Assembly (NCBI GenBank): GCA_947561715.1
Contig: OX387197.1
Location: 10,971,001 to 11,035,000 of the forward strand
Direction: 5' to 3'
Length of the DNA stretch: 64,000 bases
Source: Ascidia mentula
Taxonomy: Eukaryota > Chordata > Ascidiacea > Phlebobranchia > Ascidiidae
The stretch's first letter is position 1. Every line of letters starts with the position of its first letter. Below the pieces are notes generated by a model. The model was not told the origin of the DNA. It worked only from the letters and a program-made list of their open reading frames with translations, and searched no databases. Positions 1 through 11,463 of the stretch are shown here, one piece after another. The translations under genes were made by a program, and so were the position numbers.

Positions 1-570
1 CACAGGCAGCAAACAGATCTCTGCAAGGAGCTGTGCACGAGTCACACTTGACTGCGTAGTGTTGATCTCGACAAAATTGTAGGCAATGTTCCAAACACGT
101 TTCGTTTCCTGTCACAAAAAGAAACTTTTCTACAAAAACGGCATATTTAAATTTATTTGGGTTATTGACGAGGATTAAACAATTGTTTATTGACTTAAAA
201 TAGCGCAAAGGATTTGCTTAAGGGATTTTTTATGTTTGCTGATGATATTTAAGTATACGTACCTAGAAAGATAAAGTACAATAACTTCTCAATAAAGTTT
301 GTATGTAAAAAAACATAATCTGGCAAAAAAAAACACTCCCTATAATCAAAATAAAACAATTAAACGACAAATTAGGGATAAACTAATTTTTGCCATCAAA
401 AATACAATATGTATGGTACTAAAGTTACCTTCCACGAAACAAATATATATCATACCAACCTTGGATGCAATTTGATTGACAGTTCTCAGTGCATGTTGTT
501 GCCAACCCGCATGGTTCCATGCATTTCTTCCCACATTTTTCGAATGCCTGATTTGCCAGATTTGCCAGAT
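1..570 (-). pseudogene. Cysteine-rich secreted protein gene, copy 1, 5' end lost
   Basis: Minus-strand two-exon gene, cut at its 3' end by the window. Exon 2 covers 1-108 (partial) and the exon 1 remnant covers 460-570. The remnant keeps the CX3CX3CX5CX3CX3C stretch and the donor. The signal peptide and start codon are replaced from 571 by the 9-bp satellite, which reads TAG in every unit in this gene's frame. One synonymous change in exon 2 (A at 71) separates it from the other copies. Without another promoter and start it cannot make a secreted product. Confidence 0.75.
109..459 (-). other. Intron of cysteine-rich gene copy 1
   Basis: AT-rich minus-strand intron between exon 2 and the exon 1 remnant. 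The same 351-base intron lies at 6977-7327, 15594-15944 and 24274-24624. No gene or structured element is seen in it. The matching intron of the intact copy (33260-34937) is enlarged by a transposon. Confidence 0.6.
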
Positions 571-1155
571 ACGATGCCTACGATGCCTACGATGCCTACG
601 ATGCCTACGATGCCTACGATGCCTACGATGCCTACGATGCCTACGATGCCTACGATGCCTACGATGCCTACGATGCCTACGATGCCTACGATGCCTACGA
701 TGCCTACGATGCCTACGATGCCTACGATGCCTACGATGCCTACGATGCCTACGATGCCTACGATGCCTACGATGCCTACGATGCCTACGATGCCTACGAT
801 GCCTACGATGCCTACGATGCCTACGATGCCTACGATGCCTACGATGCCTACGATGCCTACGATGCCTACGATGCCTACGATGCCTACGATGCCTACGATG
901 CCTACGATGCCTACGATGCCTACGATGCCTACGATGCCTACGATGCCTACGATGCCTACGATGCCTACGATGCCTACGATGCCTACGATGCCTACGATGC
1001 CTACGATGCCTACGATGCCTACGATGCCTACGATGCCTACGATGCCTACGATGCCTACGATGCCTACGATGCCTACGATGCCTACGATGCCTACGATGCC
1101 TACGATGCCTACGATGCCTACGATGCCTACGATGCCTACGATGCCTACGATGCCT
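571..1155. repeat. Perfect 9-bp satellite, 65 copies of ACGATGCCT
   Basis: 585 bases of uninterrupted 9-mers, no variant unit seen. The left edge abuts the beheaded exon 1 of the cysteine-rich gene; the right edge abuts module X1 at TAATTTTG. The unit has no stop in any plus-strand frame, so long open frames (Met-Pro-Thr and others) appear by chance. Confidence 0.98.
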
Positions 1156-2846
1156 AATTTTGTTATCTGCTCTGCAATTGTATATATGCTGTCAAACTCG
1201 ATTGTAACGTAGTTATTGCGTCAAATGGCCCAATGTTGCTTGACAACGTTGATTGTAAGTTGCATTTGGCGTATCAACAACATAGAAACAAAGTTTTTGT
1301 AAACGTCGCTTTTTAACAACATTTAATTTTGATAAGAGTAGTGTGACACGTGTTAACGACCTTATTACGACGTTGAGAAAGTTAAAAATATGTGTTAGCT
1401 GAGTGATTACCAACCATCTAAGGCTGTTAAACTTTGCAGGCGGATCGTTTAACAACTGCAAACTTATAAACTTTCGGTTTAACATTGCACACATACGAGT
1501 AACAACATGCAGGTTGGGTGGAAACAATGATATTGACAGGAGATTGTGAATAAAACGTAGGAGTAATATTTCATGCAATAGCATGATTGACAGGATCACC
1601 CCACTGCGCAGTTCCTTGCTTGGCCATCACAACTGCAAGTGGTTTCGTCATTTCCGTCAATAAATTGCCTGCTTAAGTTTTCTGCTACCAGCAATGTAGC
1701 TGCGAGTAAATTAGTTTATTGCAATTTTCCTTTGATTGTACTGTATTTTTAACCCGTTAAGTTAAAAGGCGGCGAAAATGTACATATTAGTAAATGGGTG
1801 GTATACAGTTTGAAACGAGTTGTTACGTTCAAAACGAGTATTGTATAAACAGGAATCATCAGATGCTGCTTGCGTATATGGTTTGTGACACACGGCAGTG
1901 GTGCGCACGATAATTATCATCGAATTGAGTTAAGTCACGTTGAACGCAATGCCTTTGCGATGGCTAAATAGCTTAGCTCGAGTTGTGTTAAGTTTCAGAT
2001 TTTCAAAGTAACCAGTGAAGGAGTTATTTGTACCCGTCTCTATGATGGTAATCCATTCACTGGATGTTTTTTTATACGCTAGTAAAAGCATTTCGCAACT
2101 GCAGCAGGAACCTGAAAATGATCATAGGCATCCACACAACACATGTTTGATTTTCCGCAAGGCAGTTGAGGATTTGCTGTCACGTATTATTAGCAAATGT
2201 GTGCATACATATTGTGGCAGTTCAAGTAGTTAGGTACAAAGTACAGGTTGAAACGAAGCGAAGGATTTGTGCTGAAATCTAGGTATCGCCGTTCGTCCCG
2301 CGTCCTTCAATCGGGTTTGTTTGTCACACCAGTTTAGTGAGTATTGGTTTGGAGGTGGTTAAACTTATAGATTATTTTACAAAAATACGTTATGAGACCT
2401 ATGTCTTGGTAACGATTCCTCACACAGCAAGAATTTTTTTTCAGTTTTTGAACAAAGTTAGTTTATGATCGGTGCAATGTAATCTTTGGGAATATCAGTA
2501 AAAAATTATTTAAGAATAATTCAAGAGCAATTTCTTACCTTTGATTGTATTGTAGTTTTAACCCGTTTAGTTAAAGGGAGGCGAAAATGTACATATTAGT
2601 ACATGGATGGTATACAGGATGAAACGAGTTTAGTATGAACAGGAATCACCAGATGCTAGTGTGGGCTGCTTGCGTATGTGTTGTGTGACACACAGAAATG
2701 TTACCTTGATGGTATAGTATTTTTCCAAACAATCGAATGTTGTAGTTCTGCCTTACAATGCCTAGGCTCAATGCCTACAATGCCTACGATGCCTACAATG
2801 GTATTTTAGAGGCACCCTTTATCTTCTCTTCTGTTTATATTTACAT
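1156..2846. repeat. Module X1, unit 1
   Basis: 1691-base module. It contains two direct copies of a sub-repeat, Ya (from 1729) and Yb (from 2538), separated by about 630 bases of sequence unique to X1. Near its right end it carries degenerate 9-bp units (2755-2800) resembling the satellite. A 72-codon open frame at 2015-2233 and a 128-codon antisense frame at 1213-1599 show no recognisable domain. In this unit X1 follows the satellite directly, since X0 is missing. Confidence 0.85.
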
Positions 2847-3674
2847 AATTTTGTTATCTGCTCTGCAATTGTATATATGCTGTCAAACTCGATTGTAACG
2901 TAGTTATTGCGTCAAATGGCCCAATGTTGCTTGACAACGTTGATTGTAAGTTGCATTTGGCGTATCAACAACATAGAAACAAAGTTTTTGTAAACGTCGC
3001 TTTTTAACAACATTTAATTTTGATAAGAGTAGTGTGACACGTGTTAACGACCTTATTACGACGTTGAGAAAGTTAAAAATATGTGTTAGCTGAGTGATTA
3101 CCAACCATCTAAGGCTGTTAAACTTTGCAGGCGGATCGTTTAACAACTGCAAACTTATAAACTTTCGGTTTAACATTGCACACATACGAGTAACAACATG
3201 CAGGTTGGGTGGAAACAATGATATTGACAGGAGATTGTGAATAAAACGTAGGAGTAATATTTCATGCAATAGCATGATTGACAGGATCACCCCACTGCGC
3301 AGGTCCTTGCTTGGCCATCACAACTGCAAGTGGTTTCGTCATTTCCGTCAATAAATTGCCTGCTTAAGTTTTCTGCTACCAGCAATACAATCAAAGGCAA
3401 TTTTTTTCCTTTGATTGTACTGTATTTTTAACCCGTTAAGTTAAAAGGCGGCGAAAATGTACATATTAGTACATGGGTGGTATACAGTTTGAAACGAGTT
3501 GTTACGTTCAAAACGAGTATTGTGTAAACAGGAATCATCAGATGCTGCTTGCGTATATGGTTTGTGACACACGGAAGTGGTGCGCACGTGACTGCATATC
3601 ACCTGAACAGTGGCAATAAAAAACCAAACAATCGAAATATTTTTCCAAACAATCGAATGTTGTAGTTCTGCCTA
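2847..3674. repeat. Module X2, unit 1
   Basis: Third X variant of about 828 bases. It carries Ya but no Yb and lacks the 9-bp seed at its right end. It has a private 12-bp perfect inverted repeat, TACAATCAAAGG at 3386-3397 and its complement at 3408-3419. It fades about 100 bases before the dCMP deaminase start, so it may hold that gene's upstream region. Confidence 0.8.
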
Positions 3675-3770
3675 ATCTTACAAAAGTAAACATGTTAATA
3701 ACATAGTAATACTCTTCTTTGTAGATAACGTATATTCTGTTATTTATAGCTTACTTTAGGATAGGAAAAC

Positions 3771-5256
3771 ATGCAGTCCACCAATTTCATGGATGTTGCC
3801 AAAGTGGAATCATTGGAGAGTAAAGATCCAAGCACGCAGGTTTATGCTTAGTATTGTCACGCCACAGTACTAACCTAAAATTCCGTATCACAAGCTCACA
3901 TGAATTAGTCGTCATGTTTGTTATTGGGTGGTCAGTAAAGTTATTGTGCTTAATGGCGTTGATTAAAAAATGATAAAAAAATTAATTTACTTACATTATC
4001 ACATTGTTGTTTTTGGTTGCTGGTAGACACCCACTTCGCATACAAAGCGCAATCGTGAAGTTGCCAAACAACAAAATGCGTTTTATAGTTTTGTTTATTT
4101 CAGGTTGGTGCCTGTGTTGTTGATGGTTGTGGGAATGTTATAGGAAAAGGCTTCAATAAGATGCCAAATGGGGCGGAAGACAAATTTCCCTGGAGCCGTG
4201 ATGCTGATAGGGAAGAAGATAAAAAATATTTCTATGGTTTGCACCAAATTGAATAAAACGAATAACAGTAAATGGTATTCTAGCATTTACTGAATGAACC
4301 ATAAATGGCAGAGTAAGGCCTGGCAATCACTGCCCTTTCCGTAACGGTACACACAAAAAAGCATTTGTTATAAAAACAAGAACAACCTGATTTGTACTTG
4401 ACTATCTGATATTGTATAATAAACACACATTTGGGCATTGAAAAATGTTAAAACGTCTGAAAAAACATTAGCAAGAAAAGTAGGAATTGAAATCCATATT
4501 CAACTGTTGTAGCAGTTCAGTGACTGGGCTATCTAGGTATAATGTGCAACGATTACCCACAGTGCGCTAGCTTTTTGTATGATTTTTATGTGTTTTGTGA
4601 CTTTGCTCCAGGGGACTATGACCACATCCTATGTTGTTGTACTACCTTGTATGCTCATCAGTTTGTACGTCATCAACGCTGTCTTTCAAACTAGCGTGTG
4701 TAATTATTCCTGCCTTCCCCTGCGGTGCTTCTGACTTTGCACAGAAGATCTTGCTAGCCCAGATTTAATATTGTTATGACTGAATATGTATTTATTATAC
4801 AGTAACTGACGATGTCGGCAGAGCGAAACATATATTGATTTTTAGAAAACCTGGCAGATCCAGTTTTTAAACCAGTGCTTTTTTTGTTTGTACACTAACA
4901 ATAATTTACGTTACTTTACAGTTTGTCATGCGGAATTGAATGCAATAATAAACACTGGCAAAACCCGTTTGGAAGGTTGTACAATTTATGTCACTCTATT
5001 TCCTTGCAACGAATGTTCCAAGTTAATAATACAAACAGGTAATCCCTACCAGAAAAGCGCATATTCGAGTTGTAGATACTTCGCAACTGATTCAACTTTT
5101 AAATTTTATTCATTATTAATAGGCATCTCCAAGGTGATTTATTGGCAAAAATGGAAGGAACCTAATGATCCAAAAGTAAAGGCATCCGAGAAGTTACTTA
5201 GTGTAGCAAAAATCCCGACTGGGCAATTAAAACCTACTTGTGATGAAAATTTGTGA
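3771..5256 (+). CDS. DCTD: dCMP deaminase, copy 1 (four exons)
   Basis: Predicted deoxycytidylate deaminase, the zinc enzyme that converts dCMP to dUMP for thymidylate synthesis. Exons are 3771-3839, 4104-4236, 4922-5038 and 5123-5256, giving 150 aa; all introns are GT-AG and phases match. The N-terminus reads [13 protein letters not shown], typical of the family. The catalytic CHAELNAI motif (His70, Glu72) is rebuilt exactly across the exon 2-3 junction. PCNEC (Cys96, Cys99) completes the zinc site, and exon 4 starts GISKVIYW like the family's next strand. It is shorter than the roughly 170-180 aa usual in animals, mainly at the N-terminus, so an upstream exon may be missed. Exon 1 was set by its ATG at 3771 and by the family match. 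Exon 1 has a weak donor (GTTTAT). A 9-bp tandem repeat lies just after the stop. Confidence 0.88.
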
Positions 5257-5819
5257 TGCAAAATATAATAATTTCTTCCTTAAAGTCCTTAAAGTCCTTA
5301 AAGTCCTTATCCTTTTTCACATATTCTTAATTTATTTAAATTGTACAGTATTGGTCTCTTTTGACATTTGAACCTATAGGCTATGTTAACGCTGCAATTA
5401 CTGTGGAAAGATTCACTTTCATGTTACCATTCATGAAAATCCTTTCAATCAATAGGATTACCTTTGTTTTCTTGATGGACATGCTATTACAGTTAATCAC
5501 GCATATTTATCAGTTTTATTTACGGACGTAATGTTTGTAGAGTTGTGTGTTGTAGAACATAGTTGATGCAAATCAGTATGAGATTACACAGTATTGTATT
5601 TGAATTACTCGGTCCAAAACTTTTTTAATCACAATTTTGAAACTGTTTTATGGGTGATCGGGATTGTAAATAAAAGTGTATGTTAAATTCCAACTAACAA
5701 CATTCTACCAGATGGAGAACTGCAAGGTAGAATTAGCGAAGTTCTTTAATACTACATTATTTTCAAAAGTTTTGATTTGGTCTGGTAATACTGGTAATCA
5801 CCATGTCTCATTATGTCTA
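5257..5819. other. Deaminase 3' flank, unit 1
   Basis: Starts with a 9-bp tandem repeat (TCCTTAAAG, about 3.8 copies, 5277-5311) just after the stop. An AATAAA lies near 5669. Otherwise AT-rich with no gene seen. The same flank follows the other copies at 13874-14436, 22554-23116 and 31540-32102. Confidence 0.6.
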
Positions 5820-6417
5820 AAGCTACTGGAGAAGTGCAAGCGGGCTGTACATATAGAGGTCACTCGCTTACTCGCTTGGCACTTCTACGTTCATTAACAC
5901 TTCTCAAAGGTTTCCCGGTCGAAAAGGTTCGCCTTCGGACGTGTTTAGCGACAACGGCACTAACTTTGTCTGGACAGAACGTGAGTTCGACAAAGGCATT
6001 GTCAATTTGAATCAAACTTGCATTCACAATCATCTGAGCCAGCAAAGAATCAATTGGTATTTAAACCCCCGCTTGCGAGTAACCAGGGCGCAGTATGGGA
6101 GCGACATCGTGTGGTTTACAAGAGGCTGAATTGCGAAAACGGTTCTTCGTCGTTTACCCGCATATTTTATAATTCCTGACGATATCGTTTAAAAAGTGAG
6201 GCCGACCTCCAAAAAGTGCAAAACCCGTTTCTGGGGGGGAGTAATGTAGCGACATATTATGTTGTAAGGATGTGACGTCGCAGTTTGGTTTCAATTCAGC
6301 GAGTGCTTTATTTAGTTTGCGATGATGACGTATAATCATCAATTTATTACAGCGTAAATCCCTTTTTCTCTGTGTGTTTAATCCCAAATATTGTTTGTGT
6401 CTCAGTACATTTTTACA
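5820..6417 (+). pseudogene. BEL/Pao retrotransposon relic: integrase fragment and possible LTR, unit 1
   Basis: Pieces of a BEL/Pao-type integrase core lie in shifting frames between about 5838 and 6130. They read RAVHIEV, then SDNGTNFV (second catalytic Asp), then HNHLSQQRINWYLNP, then after a frameshift GAVWER (catalytic Glu). Several frameshifts and a stop make it dead. A G-run (6228-6236) resembling a polypurine tract is followed by TGTAGCGAC at 6245, a plausible 3' LTR start; its end is uncertain. The C-terminal part between the catalytic Glu and the tract is mostly deleted. Confidence 0.7.
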
Positions 6418-6728
6418 TGAAATAATGGGGTTATTTATTCATACAAATGTATTACAGCCAATACAAACAAAAGAAACCATTGGGTGGCAAATGTGATTAA
6501 AGACTCGCAAACCTGGTAAATAATCATCAAACGTTGTGTCAGAACTTATAAACAAATATTTACTTTCGAAAATTATGAAAGTGTCCACAGCTAAACATTT
6601 TGCAAAATTTTCATGATTTCGTTATTTTATAAAATATGCTCTTTTCATTGCAAAAGATTTATGACTTGGGTGGTTGATGAAGTGTTGATTATATATGTGT
6701 CGGGGGCATAATATACGAGAAGGGATGA
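6418..6728. other. AT-rich spacer between BEL/Pao relic and cysteine-rich gene, unit 1
   Basis: About 310 bases with no gene, repeated at 15035-15345, 23715-24025 and 32701-33011. On the minus strand it is the 3' flank of the cysteine-rich gene. Confidence 0.5.
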
Positions 6729-7438
6729 TTAAGGTTTTACTCCAAAGGCAGCCGTAATCACTGTGTGACAATTTTTAGTCATGCAACCGAAGCAATTGTG
6801 GTCGAAGCGGATTGTTTCCAATTCAATGGTGTCGCCGTTGGGACAGTAGGTGGTGCAAAGGTCGTTTGCACAGGCAGCAAACAGATCTCTGCAAGGAGCT
6901 GTGCACGAGTCACACTTGACTGCGTAGTGTTGATCTCGGCAAAATTGTAGGCAATGTTCCAAACACGTTTCGTTTCCTGTCACAAAAAGAAACTTTTCTA
7001 CAAAAACGGCATATTTAAATTTATTTGGGTTATTGACGAGGATTAAACAATTGTTTATTGACTTAAAATAGCGCAAAGGATTTGCTTAAGGGATTTTTTA
7101 TGTTTGCTGATGATATTTAAGTATACGTACCTAGAAAGATAAAGTACAATAACTTCTCAATAAAGTTTGTATGTAAAAAAACATAATCTGGCAAAAAAAA
7201 ACACTCCCTATAATCAAAATAAAACAATTAAACGACAAATTAGGGATAAACTAATTTTTGCCATCAAAAATACAATATGTATGGTACTAAAGTTACCTTC
7301 CACGAAACAAATATATATCATACCAACCTTGGATGCAATTTGATTGACAGTTCTCAGTGCATGTTGTTGCCAACCCGCATGGTTCCATGCATTTCTTCCC
7401 ACATTTTTCGAATGCCTGATTTGCCAGATTTGCCAGAT
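6729..7438 (-). pseudogene. Cysteine-rich secreted protein gene, copy 2, 5' end lost
   Basis: Exon 2 (6729-6976) is complete and reads to a stop. Its acceptor follows a T-rich tract ending GTGACAG. The exon 1 remnant is 7328-7438. The region that encodes the signal peptide in the intact copy (35009-35109) is absent, and the satellite starts at 7439. The remnant has Glu where the intact copy has Lys just before the first mature cysteine. Judged a pseudogene because the reading frame upstream meets a stop in each 9-bp unit. Confidence 0.75.
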
Positions 7439-8887
7439 ACGATGCCTACGATGCCTACGATGCCTACGATGCCTACGATGCCTACGATGCCTACGATGCC
7501 TACGATGCCTACGATGCCTACGATGCCTACGATGCCTACGATGCCTACGATGCCTACGATGCCTACGATGCCTACGATGCCTACGATGCCTACGATGCCT
7601 ACGATGCCTACGATGCCTACGATGCCTACGATGCCTACGATGCCTACGATGCCTACGATGCCTACGATGCCTACGATGCCTACGATGCCTACGATGCCTA
7701 CGATGCCTACGATGCCTACGATGCCTACGATGCCTACGATGCCTACGATGCCTACGATGCCTACGATGCCTACGATGCCTACGATGCCTACGATGCCTAC
7801 GATGCCTACGATGCCTACGATGCCTACGATGCCTACGATGCCTACGATGCCTACGATGCCTACGATGCCTACGATGCCTACGATGCCTACGATGCCTACG
7901 ATGCCTACGATGCCTACGATGCCTACGATGCCTACGATGCCTACGATGCCTACGATGCCTACGATGCCTACGATGCCTACGATGCCTACGATGCCTACGA
8001 TGCCTACGATGCCTACGATGCCTACGATGCCTACGATGCCTACGATGCCTACGATGCCTACGATGCCTACGATGCCTACGATGCCTACGATGCCTACGAT
8101 GCCTACGATGCCTACGATGCCTACGATGCCTACGATGCCTACGATGCCTACGATGCCTACGATGCCTACGATGCCTACGATGCCTACGATGCCTACGATG
8201 CCTACGATGCCTACGATGCCTACGATGCCTACGATGCCTACGATGCCTACGATGCCTACGATGCCTACGATGCCTACGATGCCTACGATGCCTACGATGC
8301 CTACGATGCCTACGATGCCTACGATGCCTACGATGCCTACGATGCCTACGATGCCTACGATGCCTACGATGCCTACGATGCCTACGATGCCTACGATGCC
8401 TACGATGCCTACGATGCCTACGATGCCTACGATGCCTACGATGCCTACGATGCCTACGATGCCTACGATGCCTACGATGCCTACGATGCCTACGATGCCT
8501 ACGATGCCTACGATGCCTACGATGCCTACGATGCCTACGATGCCTACGATGCCTACGATGCCTACGATGCCTACGATGCCTACGATGCCTACGATGCCTA
8601 CGATGCCTACGATGCCTACGATGCCTACGATGCCTACGATGCCTACGATGCCTACGATGCCTACGATGCCTACGATGCCTACGATGCCTACGATGCCTAC
8701 GATGCCTACGATGCCTACGATGCCTACGATGCCTACGATGCCTACGATGCCTACGATGCCTACGATGCCTACGATGCCTACGATGCCTACGATGCCTACG
8801 ATGCCTACGATGCCTACGATGCCTACGATGCCTACGATGCCTACGATGCCTACGATGCCTACGATGCCTACGATGCCTACGATGCCT
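7439..8887. repeat. Perfect 9-bp satellite, 161 copies
   Basis: 1449 bases of the same 9-mer with the same left junction as in unit 1. The right junction leads into module X0 instead of X1. Confidence 0.98.
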
Positions 8888-9772
8888 AATTTTGTTATCT
8901 GCTCTGCAATTGTATATATGCTGTCAAACTCGATTGTAACGTAGTTATTGCGTCAAATGGCCCAATGTTGCTTGACAACGTTGATTGTAAGTTGCATTTG
9001 GCGTATCAACAACATAGAAACAAAGTTTTTGTAAACGTCGCTTTTTAACAACATTTAATTTTGATAAGTGTAGTGTGACACGTGTTAACGACCTTATTAC
9101 GACGTTGAGAAAGTTAAAAATATGTGTTAGCTGAGTGATTACCAACCATATAAGGCTGTTAAACTTGGCAGGCGGATCGTTTAACAACTGCAAACTTATA
9201 AAATTTCGGTTTAACATTGCACACATACGAGTAACAACATGCAGGTTGGGTGGAAACAATGATATTGACAGGAGATTGTGAATAAAACGTAGGAGTAATA
9301 TTTCATGCAATAGCATGATTTACAGGATCACCCCACTGCGCAGGTCCTTGCTTGGTGATCACAACTGCAAGTGGTTTCGTCATTTCCGTCAATAAATTGC
9401 CTGCTTAAGTTTTCTGCTACCAGCAATGTAGCTGCGAGTAAGTTAGTTTATTGCAATTTTTTTCCTTTGATTGTACTGTATTTTTAACCCGTTAAGTTAA
9501 AAGGCGGCGAAAATGTACATATTAGTATATGGATGGTATACAGGATGAAACGAGTTTAGTATGAACAGGAATCACCAGATGCTAGTGTGGGCTGCTTGCG
9601 TATGTGTTGTGTGACACACAGAAATGTTACCTTGATGGTATAGTATTTTTCCAAACAATCGAATGTTGTAGTTCTGCCTTACAATGCCTAGGCTCAATGC
9701 CTACAATGCCTACGATGCCTACAATGGTATTTTAGAGGCACCCTTTATCTTCTCTTCTGTTTATATTTACAT
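8888..9772. repeat. Module X0, unit 2
   Basis: 885-base module directly after the satellite. It matches X1 but lacks 809 internal bases between two direct sub-repeats (Ya and Yb), and has three extra T in a T-run. It ends with a degenerate 9-bp seed (9681-9726) and a short spacer. An open frame antisense at 8945-9316 has no recognisable domain. No gene is supported. Confidence 0.85.
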
Positions 9773-11463
9773 AATTTTGTTATCTGCTCTGCAATTGTAT
9801 ATATGCTGTCAAACTCGATTGTAACGTAGTTATTGCGTCAAATGGCCCAATGTTGCTTGACAACGTTGATTGTAAGTTGCATTTGGCGTATCAACAACAT
9901 AGAAACAAAGTTTTTGTAAACGTCGCTTTTTAACAACATTTAATTTTGATAAGAGTAGTGTGACACGTGTTAACGACCTTATTACGACGTTGAGAAAGTT
10001 AAAAATATGTGTTAGCTGAGTGATTACCAACCATCTAAGGCTGTTAAACTTTGCAGGCGGATCGTTTAACAACTGCAAACTTATAAACTTTCGGTTTAAC
10101 ATTGCACACATACGAGTAACAACATGCAGGTTGGGTGGAAACAATGATATTGACAGGAGATTGTGAATAAAACGTAGGAGTAATATTTCATGCAATAGCA
10201 TGATTGACAGGATCACCCCACTGCGCAGTTCCTTGCTTGGCCATCACAACTGCAAGTGGTTTCGTCATTTCCGTCAATAAATTGCCTGCTTAAGTTTTCT
10301 GCTACCAGCAATGTAGCTGCGAGTAAATTAGTTTATTGCAATTTTCCTTTGATTGTACTGTATTTTTAACCCGTTAAGTTAAAAGGCGGCGAAAATGTAC
10401 ATATTAGTAAATGGGTGGTATACAGTTTGAAACGAGTTGTTACGTTCAAAACGAGTATTGTATAAACAGGAATCATCAGATGCTGCTTGCGTATATGGTT
10501 TGTGACACACGGCAGTGGTGCGCACGATAATTATCATCGAATTGAGTTAAGTCACGTTGAACGCAATGCCTTTGCGATGGCTAAATAGCTTAGCTCGAGT
10601 TGTGTTAAGTTTCAGATTTTCAAAGTAACCAGTGAAGGAGTTATTTGTACCCGTCTCTATGATGGTAATCCATTCACTGGATGTTTTTTTATACGCTAGT
10701 AAAAGCATTTCGCAACTGCAGCAGGAACCTGAAAATGATCATAGGCATCCACACAACACATGTTTGATTTTCCGCAAGGCAGTTGAGGATTTGCTGTCAC
10801 GTATTATTAGCAAATGTGTGCATACATATTGTGGCAGTTCAAGTAGTTAGGTACAAAGTACAGGTTGAAACGAAGCGAAGGATTTGTGCTGAAATCTAGG
10901 TATCGCCGTTCGTCCCGCGTCCTTCAATCGGGTTTGTTTGTCACACCAGTTTAGTGAGTATTGGTTTGGAGGTGGTTAAACTTATAGATTATTTTACAAA
11001 AATACGTTATGAGACCTATGTCTTGGTAACGATTCCTCACACAGCAAGAATTTTTTTTCAGTTTTTGAACAAAGTTAGTTTATGATCGGTGCAATGTAAT
11101 CTTTGGGAATATCAGTAAAAAATTATTTAAGAATAATTCAAGAGCAATTTCTTACCTTTGATTGTATTGTAGTTTTAACCCGTTTAGTTAAAGGGAGGCG
11201 AAAATGTACATATTAGTACATGGATGGTATACAGGATGAAACGAGTTTAGTATGAACAGGAATCACCAGATGCTAGTGTGGGCTGCTTGCGTATGTGTTG
11301 TGTGACACACAGAAATGTTACCTTGATGGTATAGTATTTTTCCAAACAATCGAATGTTGTAGTTCTGCCTTACAATGCCTAGGCTCAATGCCTACAATGC
11401 CTACGATGCCTACAATGGTATTTTAGAGGCACCCTTTATCTTCTCTTCTGTTTATATTTACAT
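9773..11463. repeat. Module X1, unit 2
   Basis: Full-length 1691-base module like the one in unit 1, here preceded by X0. Seed repeats lie at 11372-11417. No supportable gene. Confidence 0.85.

Larger units (their letters stand above)
1..6868. repeat. Tandem unit 1 (6.87 kb)
   Basis: First of four head-to-tail units; position 1 corresponds to 6869. It holds the cysteine-rich pseudogene, a 65-copy 9-bp satellite, modules X1 and X2, a dCMP deaminase gene and a BEL/Pao relic. It is 1749 bases shorter than unit 2. That equals exactly 96 fewer satellite copies (864 bases) plus loss of module X0 (885 bases). The boundary is arbitrary because the window opens inside the unit. Confidence 0.95.

Noticed and set aside
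571-1155. CRISPR array
   Set aside because: The repeats are directly contiguous 9-mers with no spacers, in a eukaryotic setting.
409-1212. Long plus-strand frames of Met-Pro-Thr or Cys-Leu-Arg repeats over the satellites (also 7277-8944, 15894-17624, 24574-26610)
   Set aside because: A 9-bp unit without stops keeps all three plus frames open by arithmetic. The flanks are antisense to a spliced gene and to module X. No evidence of a real protein.
1213-1599. 128-codon minus-strand frame in every X module
   Set aside because: No recognisable domain or signal. It recurs only because X is recently duplicated, and the X0 versions lose the first codons.
2015-2233. 72-codon plus-strand frame in X1
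   Set aside because: Present only in the X1-specific centre, with no domain and no sign of selection that can be judged from identical copies.
4095-4286. 63-codon minus-strand frame over deaminase exon 2
   Set aside because: It is the antisense shadow of a coding exon.
3771-5256. APOBEC/AID-type DNA editing deaminase
   Set aside because: The CHAELNAI and PCNEC motifs with [13 protein letters not shown] match free-nucleotide dCMP deaminase; the aromatic SWS-PC-x-C type motif of the editors is absent.
5676-6129. Separate small genes upstream of and within the integrase relic
   Set aside because: The pieces join into one frameshifted BEL/Pao integrase, so they are not independent genes.
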